From an uncultured Eubacteriales bacterium (GTDB lineage: Bacteria > Bacillota > Clostridia > Christensenellales > Aristaeellaceae): a DNA stretch of 64,000 nt. Below are positions 41,461 through 49,965 of the stretch, piece by piece. Below the pieces are notes generated by a model. The model searched no databases and was not told the origin of the DNA. It was given only the letters and a program-made list of their open reading frames with translations. Positions within the stretch are counted from its first letter, which is position 1. Every line of letters begins with the position of its first letter. The stretch is taken from the NCBI GenBank assembly GCA_900542445.1, contig UQNN01000011.1, forward strand, positions 10,858 to 74,857, given 5' to 3'. Position numbers and translations under genes: made by a program.

Positions 41461-41503
41461 TTCCTTCCGTCGGCGCTTTGCGCCGACACCTCCCTGAGGG
41501 AGG
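41461..41503 (+). repeat. Dispersed hairpin repeat, copy C
   Basis: TTCCTTCCGTC, internal hairpin GGCGC-TTT-GCGCC, GACAC, then CTCCCTGAGGGAG. Same plan as copies A and B at 18.2-18.3 kb, with a third internal hairpin sequence and a shorter terminal loop. It lies just past the gpmI stop codon. Confidence 0.75.
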
Positions 41504-41532
41504 CTTTGCTCCAAGCAAGCTGCAAAATAAGG

Positions 41533-41576
41533 CAAACTCTGTTCTAAGCGTTTCGTTTAGGGCAGAGTTTGTTTTT
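41533..41576 (+). terminator. Terminator after gpmI
   Basis: CAAACTCTG (41533-41541) pairs with CAGAGTTTG (41563-41571), then TTTTT. The region from here to the sigma-factor start (about 270 bp) holds only the ECF promoter and no gene. Confidence 0.8.
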
Positions 41577-41782
41577 GATTGCTGCAATAAAGGATTCGAT
41601 CCGAAAATTTGCACAAACTCAGCGGACGATCACTGGCCGCCCCTGCATACGATGGATTTGCGAAAAACTGTTGTAGGGGGCGCAGGGCGCTGTCCTTTTT
41701 CTCCGAAAAACGCGCCCGTTTCACGAATGCGCGTCCGCTCGTTGTGCAGATTTTTTTACTGCTGGTTTTTGAAAGAATGCGG

Positions 41783-41810
41783 GAACTTTTTGAACGGGTC
41801 ATTCGTCTAA
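41783..41810 (+). promoter_or_regulatory. ECF-type promoter before its own sigma-factor gene
   Basis: GGAACTT (GAACTT at 41783-41788), 17 bp, CGTCTAA (TCTAA at 41806-41810). This GAACTT / TCTAA pair is the classical ECF promoter look, 33 bp ahead of the sigma gene, and suggests autoregulation. Confidence 0.7.
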
Positions 41811-41842
41811 ATATCAGAAGGAACGCGAAAGGAGGGGCGCGG

Positions 41843-42424
41843 ATGGAGCGCGAAAACATTGCGCGGGCGGCTAAAGGCGATGCAAACGCCTTTGAAGCGC
41901 TGATGGGCGCATACGAAACAAAAATCTACGCGCTTTGCCTGCGGATGATGGGCAATCCCCACGACGGCGAGGACGCGGCGCAGGAAGCGATGCTGCGCAT
42001 TTGGCGCACGATCGGGCAATATCGGTTTGAGAGCGCGTTTTCCACGTGGATCTATCGGGTGACGGCTTCCTGCTGTATGGACGCGATTCGCAAGCGTCAG
42101 CGGCATGCACAGCCGTCTTTGGAGGAAATGGGCGAGACGGACGGCTTTGATCCGGCGGACAGCGGCGAGACCCCACAGGAGCATGCCGAACGGACGGAGG
42201 CGAGAAGCGAGATTCAGCGGGCGATTTCCGCCGTGCCGGAAACGATGCGCGAGGTCTTTCTGCTGCGGGATGTACATGGCCTCAGCGTGGAAGAGACGGC
42301 GCAGGCGCTGCAAATTGCGCAAGGTACGGTGAAGTCGCGGTTGGTGCGGGCGAGAGAGAAGATTGCCGCCGAGCTGAAACGGCGCGGCGTGGGAGAAACG
42401 GGAGGTGAACGACATGCGGTGTGA
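41843..42424 (+). CDS. ECF RNA polymerase sigma factor
   Basis: A 193-residue ECF sigma factor of the SigW/RpoE-like kind. Region 2: FEALMGAYETKIYALCLRMMGNPHDGEDAAQEAMLRIW and FESAFSTWIYRVTASCCMDAIRKR; region 4: ISAVPETMREVFLLRDVHGLSVEETAQALQIAQGTVKSRLVRAREKI. ATG 41843 follows AAAGGAGGGG. Its stop overlaps the start of the next gene, which carries an anti-sigma-like N-terminus. An ECF-type promoter precedes it, so the pair is probably self-controlled and released on envelope stress. Confidence 0.92.
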   Translation: MERENIARAAKGDANAFEALMGAYETKIYALCLRMMGNPHDGEDAAQEAMLRIWRTIGQYRFESAFSTWIYRVTASCCMDAIRKRQRHAQPSLEEMGETDGFDPADSGETPQEHAERTEARSEIQRAISAVPETMREVFLLRDVHGLSVEETAQALQIAQGTVKSRLVRAREKIAAELKRRGVGETGGERHAV

Positions 42425-43580
42425 GGAACTGGAAGCTATCGTCTTTTCCGGCCGGGAAATTTCGGCGGAAGAACGTGAAGAGATGGAGGCGCACGCTCAA
42501 ACGTGCGAGGCCTGCCGCGCGCTGCTGGATCATGCGGATGTGCTTTCCGGCATGCAGCACATCGATGAAGACGTGACGGCGCCGGAATCCTTCAAAACAG
42601 GCTGGCGCAGCGCGATTCGCCAAACGCCGCGCGTCATTTCCATCGGCGACTGGATGCGGCGCAAGGGGGCGCGCGTCGTCGGTTATGCCGCGTGCGCGGC
42701 GCTGGTGTTCGCGGCGGGCACGGGCGTCGGACGGCTGGGCGGAAACGAAAAAAACGAGGCGCGGACAGCCTACGATTACGACTACGGCGCTTACGATACC
42801 TACGAAGCTTATCCGCAGGAGGACGCGGTCGCGCTTTACGAGAACAGTGCTCCGGCGCTTGGCGCGCGCAGCGCGGCGGAAAAGGGCGCGGCGAACGACA
42901 GCACGGCGGAGGACGAGAAGAAGATCGTCCGCAACGCATGGCTGACCCTGAAAACCGAGCGCTTTGACGAGGCGGTTTCCGCGCTCTGCGAGCAGATTGA
43001 GCAGGCGGGCGGCGCGGTGGAGAGCCGCGACATCAGCGGCGCGAAGAACGCGAGCCGAAGCGCAAACCTGACGCTGCGCGTGCCGAGCGATATGCTGGAC
43101 AGCGTGCTCTCCGGCGCGGGCGAGTGGGGCGAGGTGACGCGCGAGCAGACCAGCGCCGTCGATATGACGAGCACCTATACGGACAACGCATCCCGGCTGG
43201 AAAGCGCGCGGGCGAAGAAGCGGCAGCTGGACGCGCTCTATGAAAAGGCCGAAAACATGGAGGACATCATCACGCTGACCGACGCGATCTTCGACGTGCA
43301 GGAGGAGATTGAGTGGCTGGAGGGGCAGAACCGCCGGATCGACAATCAGGCCAGCATGGCGACGCTGTATGTGACCATCAACGAAAAGAGCAGCGCGGTG
43401 AGCGCCAAGCAGCCGCTCCTGACCCGGATGGGCGAGGAGTTCGTTGAGGGCATGGAGAATTTCGGCGAGTTTGTTTCCAACGCAGTGCTGGGGCTGACCT
43501 ACGCCCTGCCGTGGGCGGCCGCCGCGGCGGTTGGGACGGTGATGGTGCGGGCTGCTATCCGAAAGAAGAAAAAACATTGA
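42414..43580 (+). CDS. Zinc-finger anti-sigma-like membrane protein with DUF4349 domain
   Basis: A 388-residue protein. The N-terminal 45 residues hold HAQTCEACRALLDHAD, a His-x3-Cys-x2-Cys zinc site of anti-sigma factors; a membrane helix follows (about 90-110), a Tyr/Asp-rich linker, and then a DUF4349 domain (WLTLKTERFDEAV, coiled coil about 245-290 with ENMEDIITLTDAIFDVQEEIEWLEGQNRR) and a second helix near the C-terminus. ATG 42414 follows GGGAGGTGA. It probably holds the ECF factor inactive on the inside and senses through the outer DUF4349 domain; DUF4349 as part of an anti-sigma chain is the interesting point. Confidence 0.8.
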   Translation: MRCEELEAIVFSGREISAEEREEMEAHAQTCEACRALLDHADVLSGMQHIDEDVTAPESFKTGWRSAIRQTPRVISIGDWMRRKGARVVGYAACAALVFAAGTGVGRLGGNEKNEARTAYDYDYGAYDTYEAYPQEDAVALYENSAPALGARSAAEKGAANDSTAEDEKKIVRNAWLTLKTERFDEAVSALCEQIEQAGGAVESRDISGAKNASRSANLTLRVPSDMLDSVLSGAGEWGEVTREQTSAVDMTSTYTDNASRLESARAKKRQLDALYEKAENMEDIITLTDAIFDVQEEIEWLEGQNRRIDNQASMATLYVTINEKSSAVSAKQPLLTRMGEEFVEGMENFGEFVSNAVLGLTYALPWAAAAAVGTVMVRAAIRKKKKH

Positions 43581-43596
43581 AAAGAGGTCGGGCAAG

Positions 43597-44624
43597 ATGA
43601 GACGATGGATGGTGCTTTTGACCCTTGCACTTTGTTTGGCGGGGGAACGGCGGCTGCGGACAAAGCGCGCGACATTGCGTCGGATGCAGATTTACGGTAC
43701 CATGCGGCGCATTTGGAAAATCATCTGGATACGACAGATGTGCAATGTGTTGTCAATAATCTAAGAGTACGCGATCAAATCAACGGTCAGAATGTACTTG
43801 GGCATCTTGAACAGGCAGACAGATTCAAAATAACTGAAATCACGGATGGATGGGCCAAAATAGAAGTAGAAAAGGCTGCAAAGACAAGCCCGGATTCATG
43901 GGCGGGCCTGAGCGGCTGGGTGAGTGCAGATTATATAGATTGTTATTGCAGCACTAACCAGTATAATGCAGATACGATAAGTGCATCCGATAAAAATGAT
44001 ATCGATATAGATTGCAAAAGCTATGATGAAGTGATTAAACTTTATTATAGAGCAATTAAAGATGATTGGGATTGGGAAAAAATTGTAGAATTGGGGTTTG
44101 AACCTACTTGCTTCGTCGATTCGCTGGAAAATGACGGATATATGCTGAAGGATTTGAATCAGGACGGGAACGATGAACTGATCATTCTGGCGAAAGGCAG
44201 TTTAACCGCAAGCCGCTTTGAAAACTTTGAAGATATGGTTTACGCGGTCTATACTCTGCAAAATAACAAGCCTGTCCGGGTGCTGGAAAGTTGGACGCGA
44301 AGCCGAAATTATCTTTGTGCGGACGGAGGAATTTATAACGAAGGCTCCGACGGCGCGTCATATTCGACGTGGTGCATTCGTGACATCAAAAATGGAAGGA
44401 TTGTGGTTCGCGAGGGCGTGCAGACCACCGACAGAATGGACGAAAACGGCGAGTATTTAGAGGGAACTGTCTATCTCCGCATGACGGAAAGCCATGACTT
44501 TTACGATGGCGAAGAAATTTCCGAGGAACAGGCCGACGCCGATTTGGCGCGATATCAAAAGATGCTGCTTACGGATGACGGAAATTTTGTATCTTTTGCG
44601 GAATATGAGAAAAAATCCAGATAA
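43597..44624 (+). CDS. Secreted SH3-domain protein with a frameshift after the signal peptide
   Basis: ATG 43597 (after AAAGAGGTCGGG) starts a good signal peptide, MRRWMVLLTLALCLAG, but in that frame translation runs into other sequence and stops. The 300-plus-residue body is in the -1 frame (open from 43605): AAADKARDIAS..., a bacterial SH3 domain (about residues 45-110: NNLRVRDQINGQNVLG...WAGLSGWVSADYI), then a domain rich in D/E and aromatic residues. Inserting one G into the run GGGGG at 43641-43645 would join them as LAGGTAAADKA. Either a real frameshift or a sequencing slip in a homopolymer. The middle is clearly AT-richer than its neighbours. Confidence 0.65.
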
Positions 44625-44721
44625 TGGGAACAAAACCAGGCGCTGAAACGTCTATATGATGTTCGGTGCAGGAAACGACGAACGCGGAAATGAAAATCAA
44701 CCATCAGGAGGGAAATGAAAT

Positions 44722-45420
44722 ATGAAAAAGATTCTGGTTTTTGCGCTGGCGCTGATGCTGGCGGTTCCGGCGCTGGCCTTTGCCGACGGAAACGACGCGG
44801 ATATCACCGCACAGGGCACGGTGGTCGTGACGGCGGCGCCGGACATGGTGACGGTGACGGCGAATGCGTCTGTTTCGGGCAGGAGCGTCGCGGACGCACA
44901 GGAGGGCATGAATGCGATTGTTCAATCCGCGACCCAAAAGCTGCTGGATCTGGGCGTGGAAGAGAAAGACATCGTGACCACAAGCTACACGTATTATCCG
45001 ACATATGATTATAACAGCGAAACGCCGACCGTCAACGGCTATCAGGCCAATCACACGCTGTCCATCACCTGCAAGGATGTGGATATGCTCGACAGCGTGA
45101 TCGGCGTGGTGACGGACTGCGGCATGAGCGAGATTTACAACGTGGAATATGACGTTTCAAATCGCAGCGAACTGTATCGTCAGGCGCTCAAGGCGGCAAT
45201 CGAGGAGGCGGCGGCCAAGGCTGAAGGCATGGCTGAGGCGGCGGGGATGACGATCGATCATCTGGAATCCGTGACCGAAAACACCGGCTTTGACGAGTAC
45301 ACCGTCAGTACGCATGACGGGGCGGTGAGCATGAAGGCTGAAGCGGCCGGCACAGGCATTCGTTCGGGCAGCGTTTCCGTGACGGCAAGCGTGACGGCGG
45401 TTTACGAAGTGCGGAAATAA
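44722..45420 (+). CDS. Secreted SIMPL-domain protein
   Basis: A 232-residue protein with a clear signal peptide (MKKILVFALALMLAVPALAFA) and a SIMPL (DUF541) domain: ITAQGTVVVTAAPDMVTVTANAS, then QEGMNAIVQSATQKLLDLGVEEKDIVTTSYTYYP and the C-terminal AAAKAEGMAEAAGM. Members are exported proteins of unknown function linked in some species with stress or signalling. AGGAGGGAAA precedes ATG 44722. A terminator follows 16 bp past the stop. Confidence 0.88.
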   Translation: MKKILVFALALMLAVPALAFADGNDADITAQGTVVVTAAPDMVTVTANASVSGRSVADAQEGMNAIVQSATQKLLDLGVEEKDIVTTSYTYYPTYDYNSETPTVNGYQANHTLSITCKDVDMLDSVIGVVTDCGMSEIYNVEYDVSNRSELYRQALKAAIEEAAAKAEGMAEAAGMTIDHLESVTENTGFDEYTVSTHDGAVSMKAEAAGTGIRSGSVSVTASVTAVYEVRK

Positions 45421-45435
45421 GCGAAAACAGAAAAG

Positions 45436-45486
45436 AAAGAGCTTTGCATCCCAATTCCAACGAGGGGCGGGGTGCAAAGCTCTTTT
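45436..45486. terminator. Bidirectional terminator between the SIMPL gene and murA
   Basis: AAAGAGCTTTGCA (45436-45448) and TGCAAAGCTCTTT (45473-45485) form a perfect 13-bp stem with A- and T-runs on the two sides. Confidence 0.85.
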
Positions 45487-45560
45487 GATTGGTTATGAAT
45501 ATATGTCAACATTTCGCGGCGGTTTGAATCGATGATTTCGGAACGGAAGAAACCTAAAAA

Positions 45561-46829
45561 TCAGTCCGTTGTTCTGGAAATTTTCGCGCCGAGGCTGTTG
45601 AGCTTCTCTTCCAGATGCTCATAACCGCGGTCGATGAAGTGCGTATTATAAATCTCGGTCGTGCCCTGCGCCATCAGCCCTGCGATGACCAGCGCTGCGC
45701 CCGCGCGCAGATCGGTGGCCTCCACAGCCGCGCCGTGCAGCTGCGGCACGCCCTCGATGACGGCAGTCTGCTCGTAAATACGCACGCGCGCGCCCATGCG
45801 CTCCATCTCCGACAGATGGCGGAAGCGGGATTCAAAGATGTTTTCCACGACGGTCGAAGTGCCGGTCGCCGTGCAGAGCAGCGCGCTCATGGGCTGCTGC
45901 AAATCGGTCGGGAAGCCGGGATAGACCTGCGTTTTAAATGTCACCGCCCGGTGCGCGCCCAGCGAGCGGACGCGGATTGCGTCGTCGCGCTCCTCCACGC
46001 GCGCGCCCATTTCCAACAGCTTGGCGGTCAGCGCTTCCATGTGCGTGGGGATACAGCCGCAGATGGTCACGTCGCCATGCGTCGCGGCGGCGGCGATCAT
46101 CAGCGTGCCGGTTTCAATCTGGTCCGGAATGACGGCGTAAGGGCGGCGGCATTGCAGCGTATCCACACCGCGAATGCGGATGACATCCGTACCCGCGCCT
46201 TTGACGCGGCAGCCCATCGAATTGAGAAAATTGGCCAAATCGACGATGTGAGGTTCCTTGGCGGCATTGTAAATCGTGGTGATGCCCTTTGCGCGGGAGG
46301 CCGCCAGCATGACGTTGATCGTGCCGCCGACCGTGACCATGTCCATAAACACGTCTGAACCCGTCAGTTCGTCGGCTTCGGCCAGCACCATGCCGCGCGT
46401 GGTTTCCACCTTTGCGCCGAGGGCGCGCATACCTTTGATGTGCTGATCAATCGGTCTGCGCCCAATATCGCATCCGCCCGGCAGAGGCACCTGCGCCCGC
46501 CCGAAGCGCGCCAGCAGCGCGCCGATGTAATACGAGGACGCGCGCATGCGGCGGCAGAGTTCCAGCGGCACGTCCGTGCGGTTGATGGTGCTGGAATCGA
46601 CTTCCATCACACCCGCGTCGGGATCCCAGATGACCTTTGCGCCCAAGTGGCGAAGCGTCTCCACCGAAACGTTTACATCTTCAATGTTGGGCAAGTTTTC
46701 GATGACGCAGGGCGTTTGGCTGAGAATCGAGGCGGAGATGACCGCGACCGAGGTGTTTTTGCCGCCGCTGACGTGCACGGTGCCCTCCAATCGCTGCCCA
46801 CCGGTGATGAGCATTCGTTCTTCTGCCAT
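45561..46829 (-). CDS. murA: UDP-N-acetylglucosamine 1-carboxyvinyltransferase
   Basis: A 422-residue enzyme of the first committed step of peptidoglycan synthesis, transferring enolpyruvate to UDP-GlcNAc. LEGTVHVSGGKNTSVAVISASIL with the Lys-Asn pair near residue 22, the Arg-rich RRMRASSYYIGALLARFG, and the loop GGCDIGRRPIDQH with the fosfomycin-target Cys (near 120) are present, as are FPTDLQQPMSAL and YNTHFIDRGYEHLEEKL. ATG 46829 follows AAGGAGGAT. The Cys suggests fosfomycin sensitivity. A second murA copy is common in Firmicutes; which paralogue this is cannot be told here. Confidence 0.95.
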   Translation of the reverse strand: MAEERMLITGGQRLEGTVHVSGGKNTSVAVISASILSQTPCVIENLPNIEDVNVSVETLRHLGAKVIWDPDAGVMEVDSSTINRTDVPLELCRRMRASSYYIGALLARFGRAQVPLPGGCDIGRRPIDQHIKGMRALGAKVETTRGMVLAEADELTGSDVFMDMVTVGGTINVMLAASRAKGITTIYNAAKEPHIVDLANFLNSMGCRVKGAGTDVIRIRGVDTLQCRRPYAVIPDQIETGTLMIAAAATHGDVTICGCIPTHMEALTAKLLEMGARVEERDDAIRVRSLGAHRAVTFKTQVYPGFPTDLQQPMSALLCTATGTSTVVENIFESRFRHLSEMERMGARVRIYEQTAVIEGVPQLHGAAVEATDLRAGAALVIAGLMAQGTTEIYNTHFIDRGYEHLEEKLNSLGAKISRTTD

Positions 46830-46880
46830 AGTGATCCTCCTTATGCCGGTTGCCCGGAGATGGTAAACTTTAACCCCTAT

Positions 46881-46909
46881 ATTATACACATATCATGCCG
46901 CTTTGGCAA
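46881..46909 (-). promoter_or_regulatory. murA promoter
   Basis: On the minus strand TTGCCA (46909-46904), 17 bp, TATAAT (46886-46881). Confidence 0.82.
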
Positions 46910-46954
46910 GCTAATCCATAAACGGCGGTTGAATACGCCTGGAAAGCGCGGAAT

Positions 46955-48460
46955 TTATGCTTTTTGTGCGGCGTGCGTGGACGGCGTTTCAAACATTGCG
47001 CCTGCGCAGAGCAGGATCATCATGAACTGGAAAAAATACCGCGCCCGCGTTTCCCAGATGCTCAAAAACAGAAATGCGCCCAGCAGCGTTAAAAACAGCG
47101 GCGCGGCGCGCGTGTCGCGTCTGCGGATCGCCTGTATGCAGGCGATGCACGCGAGCGCCATCTGTGCAACGAACATTGCCGTCGCCAGATGCGTATATGC
47201 GCGGTTGAACCGGCCGTTTTCAAAGACCGCCTGCTTGACGGCGTTGTCGGCCTCGTGTGCGTCGGCCTCAAAGATTTCGTTCAGATTGAATGTGCCGCGT
47301 CCGAAGGTGGAAAGGTTTTTTCGGCTCAGCGTGCTGAGCAGCTGAGCCGGGTGGTGCGCCAGCGTATATGCGCGGTCAACGACTTCTTGACGGAGCGCCT
47401 CGTCGCGAGCCTGAGGATCGTCAAACGACGTAGAGAAAATCAGCCAGCCGCCATAGCCGTATTGGCCGTATCCTTCGTCGCTCTGCACGGGCAGACCCAT
47501 CGCGATGTAATGCAGCTTGGGAAGCTTGTTTTGGGCGATGTTTGCCGCGCCGAGGTTGGCTTTGTTTGCCGCGTTGACGGCGCTTCCGCCGACGGCGAAG
47601 ACGAGCGCCAGCGGCGCGGCCAGCAGCGCCGTCAGCTTTGCGCGCTTTTCAAATAGCGCCGCAATCAGGCAGGCGATCGCGGCGATGATCGTCGGAAAGC
47701 GGATCTGTGCGCCGAAAAACGTGCAGACCGCGAACAGCAGCGCCCAAAGCGCGCGTTCCTTTCGGCTGCCCGCGTCCCGCGCTTTGAGAAACGCAAAGAC
47801 GATCATCGGCGCGAATGCGACGGAAAACGCGTCGGTGTACAATTCGGAAGTGCAGTAGAGAAACGGCAGGCAGGTTGCGAACAGCAGCAGCGCGCGCGCC
47901 TGAGCCTGCGCGCCGCCCAGACGGCGGCAGAGCCGCGCGGCGCAAAGCAGCCCCATCGAAAACAGCAGGCCGCAGACCAGCGCCGCCGCCATCAGCTCAT
48001 CCGCGCCCAGCGCGTCCGCCGCTTTGAAAATGCCTGCCAGCAGGTAGACCAGCCCCATGTTATGCGGGTAGCGCCCGAAGTAGATGAGCGAACGCTCGGA
48101 GTCGCCGAATGCGCCCGTCTGCGCCAGGCGCCGCGCCGCCGTGACGCACTGCTCCAAATCCGTGACCGGGGTGAAGCGGAGCGCAGAGGCCATGACCAGC
48201 TGAATGACAAAATAAAACGCGGCAAAGCCGAGCAGCACCGCGCGCTCGTGCGTTTCAAAGACTTTGGCTTTCGCCGCGCGCCCCAGCAACAGAAGAAGCA
48301 GAAGACATAACGGGGTCAGCAGGCACAGCGCCAGACGATTGCGGTCATACAGCGGCCATGGGGAAAGCAGCGTGTTGCCCGCCGTGAACAGATAGCACGG
48401 AATCATCAGCCCCATGCCGACAAGCAGCAGCGCCCTGCAAACGCCGGTTTTGTTTTTCAC
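46955..48460 (-). CDS. Polytopic GT-C-like membrane protein 1
   Basis: A 501-residue protein with roughly 12 membrane helices and the layout of GT-C glycosyltransferases (dolichol-phosphate mannosyl or ArnT/PMT type), which move sugars from lipid carriers outside the membrane. The first outer loop carries TPVTDLEQCVTAARRLAQTG with an Asp in a plausible catalytic place and YFGRYPHNMGLVYLL follows. The C-terminal region near ETRARYFFQFMMILL is a shared feature with the next protein. The start overlaps the upstream gene's stop by 4 bp. Family by layout only. Confidence 0.7.
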   Translation of the reverse strand: MKNKTGVCRALLLVGMGLMIPCYLFTAGNTLLSPWPLYDRNRLALCLLTPLCLLLLLLLGRAAKAKVFETHERAVLLGFAAFYFVIQLVMASALRFTPVTDLEQCVTAARRLAQTGAFGDSERSLIYFGRYPHNMGLVYLLAGIFKAADALGADELMAAALVCGLLFSMGLLCAARLCRRLGGAQAQARALLLFATCLPFLYCTSELYTDAFSVAFAPMIVFAFLKARDAGSRKERALWALLFAVCTFFGAQIRFPTIIAAIACLIAALFEKRAKLTALLAAPLALVFAVGGSAVNAANKANLGAANIAQNKLPKLHYIAMGLPVQSDEGYGQYGYGGWLIFSTSFDDPQARDEALRQEVVDRAYTLAHHPAQLLSTLSRKNLSTFGRGTFNLNEIFEADAHEADNAVKQAVFENGRFNRAYTHLATAMFVAQMALACIACIQAIRRRDTRAAPLFLTLLGAFLFLSIWETRARYFFQFMMILLCAGAMFETPSTHAAQKA

Positions 48461-49965
48461 AGCGTATCCTCCTTCCTGCCGATCGCGCCGCGCGCAGCGA
48501 GCAGAAGCAGCACCGGCACGAAGCCGAACAGATAGCGGCTTCGTGCTTCCCAGAGCATCAGGAACAGCGTCGCGCCGAAGAACGCGACATACAGCATCGC
48601 GCCGGAAACATCCCGCCTGCGAATGTCGCGCACACAGGCGGCGAGTGCCAGCGTCAGCTGTGCCAGCCAGATGCCTGTGGTGAGCGCGCCGTATGCGCCG
48701 TAATGCGCCCGCCCTTCCAGCACGAAGGAAGAGACTGCGTTTTCCCGAACGGGTCCGTCGTCGAGCATTTCGGTCATGCCGAATGTGCCATCGCCGATGA
48801 ACGCGCTGTTTTTGCGAAGCGCCGCTTCGGCCAGCCGGTTCGGGTAGCGCAGGGCGTAGATTCTATCCTTCATGCGGGCGTAAATTGAGTCCATGATGTC
48901 CGTGCGCGAAGCGCCGTCTTCCATCATGCCCCAGGTGATGCCGTAATCGCCCGTCGCGCCGCCGTAGGGATTGTCGCCCGTGGGGATGGACATCATGATC
49001 CAGTGGATCGTCGGCGTGTGGTGCTGCTCCACCATCGCGGGATCAAGCACCTCGTATTTCATATAGCGCTGTACGACCGCCGTGCCGCCGCCGACCAGCG
49101 CCGCGCTCAGCAGGATGCAGACGACGGACTGCCTGGGCTTCATCGTCAGCAGCCAGACGATGGCTGCCGCTATCAACGCGATGAGCGCCGTCATCTTGAT
49201 CTGACAGCCGATCAGCACAACCAGAGAGCACCGCGCCGACAGCGCAAACCGGGCACGGGGATTCGCCGCGTCCTTTACGCGGAGCGCCAGATCCAGCGCC
49301 ATTGCGATAAAGGGAAGGGAGAACGTGTCCGTATACAGCACGGCGGCGGCCAGCCAAAGCGGCAGACAGCAGGCCAGCATGAGCATGGTCATCAGCCTGC
49401 CCTTAGCGCCGGAGAGTCTTTCCGCGATGCGCAGAATCGCGCGCACGCCGAAAATATAGAGCACAGCCTGTGTCAGCGCCAACGGGAAAAACGTCTGCGT
49501 CACGCCGAGGGCGAAAAGCAGCTTGTAAAAGCCGGTCAGCATGAGCATGAAGCCCCACTGGTTTGAATAACGGCTTAGATAGAGATAAAAATCCGTGTAG
49601 CGATCAAAATTCCCGTCGGCGGCCAGCATCTGCGAACCGTTGTAGAGCATGAAGTTATCCCCGGCGGGCGTATATTCCAGCAAATACCCCATCAGCAGAT
49701 GCGCGGCAAACAGACACGCGATGAACGTCGGCGCGATCACGCGCGCAAGACGCGCGGCTTTTTCATCCTCCAGGACGGAAACGGCGCGCCCGGCCAGGCA
49801 AAACAGCAGAAGCGCCGCGGCATAAGCGGCCCATGTTCCCCAAACGGGGTAGCCGAAATGCGCGCGGGCGTAGGGGAGCAGCAGCGTGTTCGCCACGCCG
49901 ACGCCCGACGCAAAGACGAAACAGCCCATGCCTGTTTTCAACAGCTTTTCACGCACGCCGTTCAC
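48457..49965 (-). CDS. Polytopic GT-C-like membrane protein 2
   Basis: A 502-residue multi-spanning protein resembling its downstream neighbour along its length: TPAGDNFMLYNGSQMLAADGN corresponds to the TPVTDLEQ loop, YLSRYSNQWGFMLML to GRYPHNMGL, and WEARSRYLFGFVPVLLLL to WETRARYFFQ, so they are paralogues. Probable lipid-linked glycosyltransferase for a surface polymer or glycoprotein. A 4-bp overlap on both sides keeps the three membrane-protein genes coupled. Confidence 0.7.
   Translation of the reverse strand: MNGVREKLLKTGMGCFVFASGVGVANTLLLPYARAHFGYPVWGTWAAYAAALLLFCLAGRAVSVLEDEKAARLARVIAPTFIACLFAAHLLMGYLLEYTPAGDNFMLYNGSQMLAADGNFDRYTDFYLYLSRYSNQWGFMLMLTGFYKLLFALGVTQTFFPLALTQAVLYIFGVRAILRIAERLSGAKGRLMTMLMLACCLPLWLAAAVLYTDTFSLPFIAMALDLALRVKDAANPRARFALSARCSLVVLIGCQIKMTALIALIAAAIVWLLTMKPRQSVVCILLSAALVGGGTAVVQRYMKYEVLDPAMVEQHHTPTIHWIMMSIPTGDNPYGGATGDYGITWGMMEDGASRTDIMDSIYARMKDRIYALRYPNRLAEAALRKNSAFIGDGTFGMTEMLDDGPVRENAVSSFVLEGRAHYGAYGALTTGIWLAQLTLALAACVRDIRRRDVSGAMLYVAFFGATLFLMLWEARSRYLFGFVPVLLLLAARGAIGRKEDTL

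Noticed and set aside
41609..41842. N-terminal extension of the ECF sigma factor
   Set aside because: The upstream in-frame stretch contains the ECF promoter and lacks a ribosome binding site; the ATG at 41843 has a good one.
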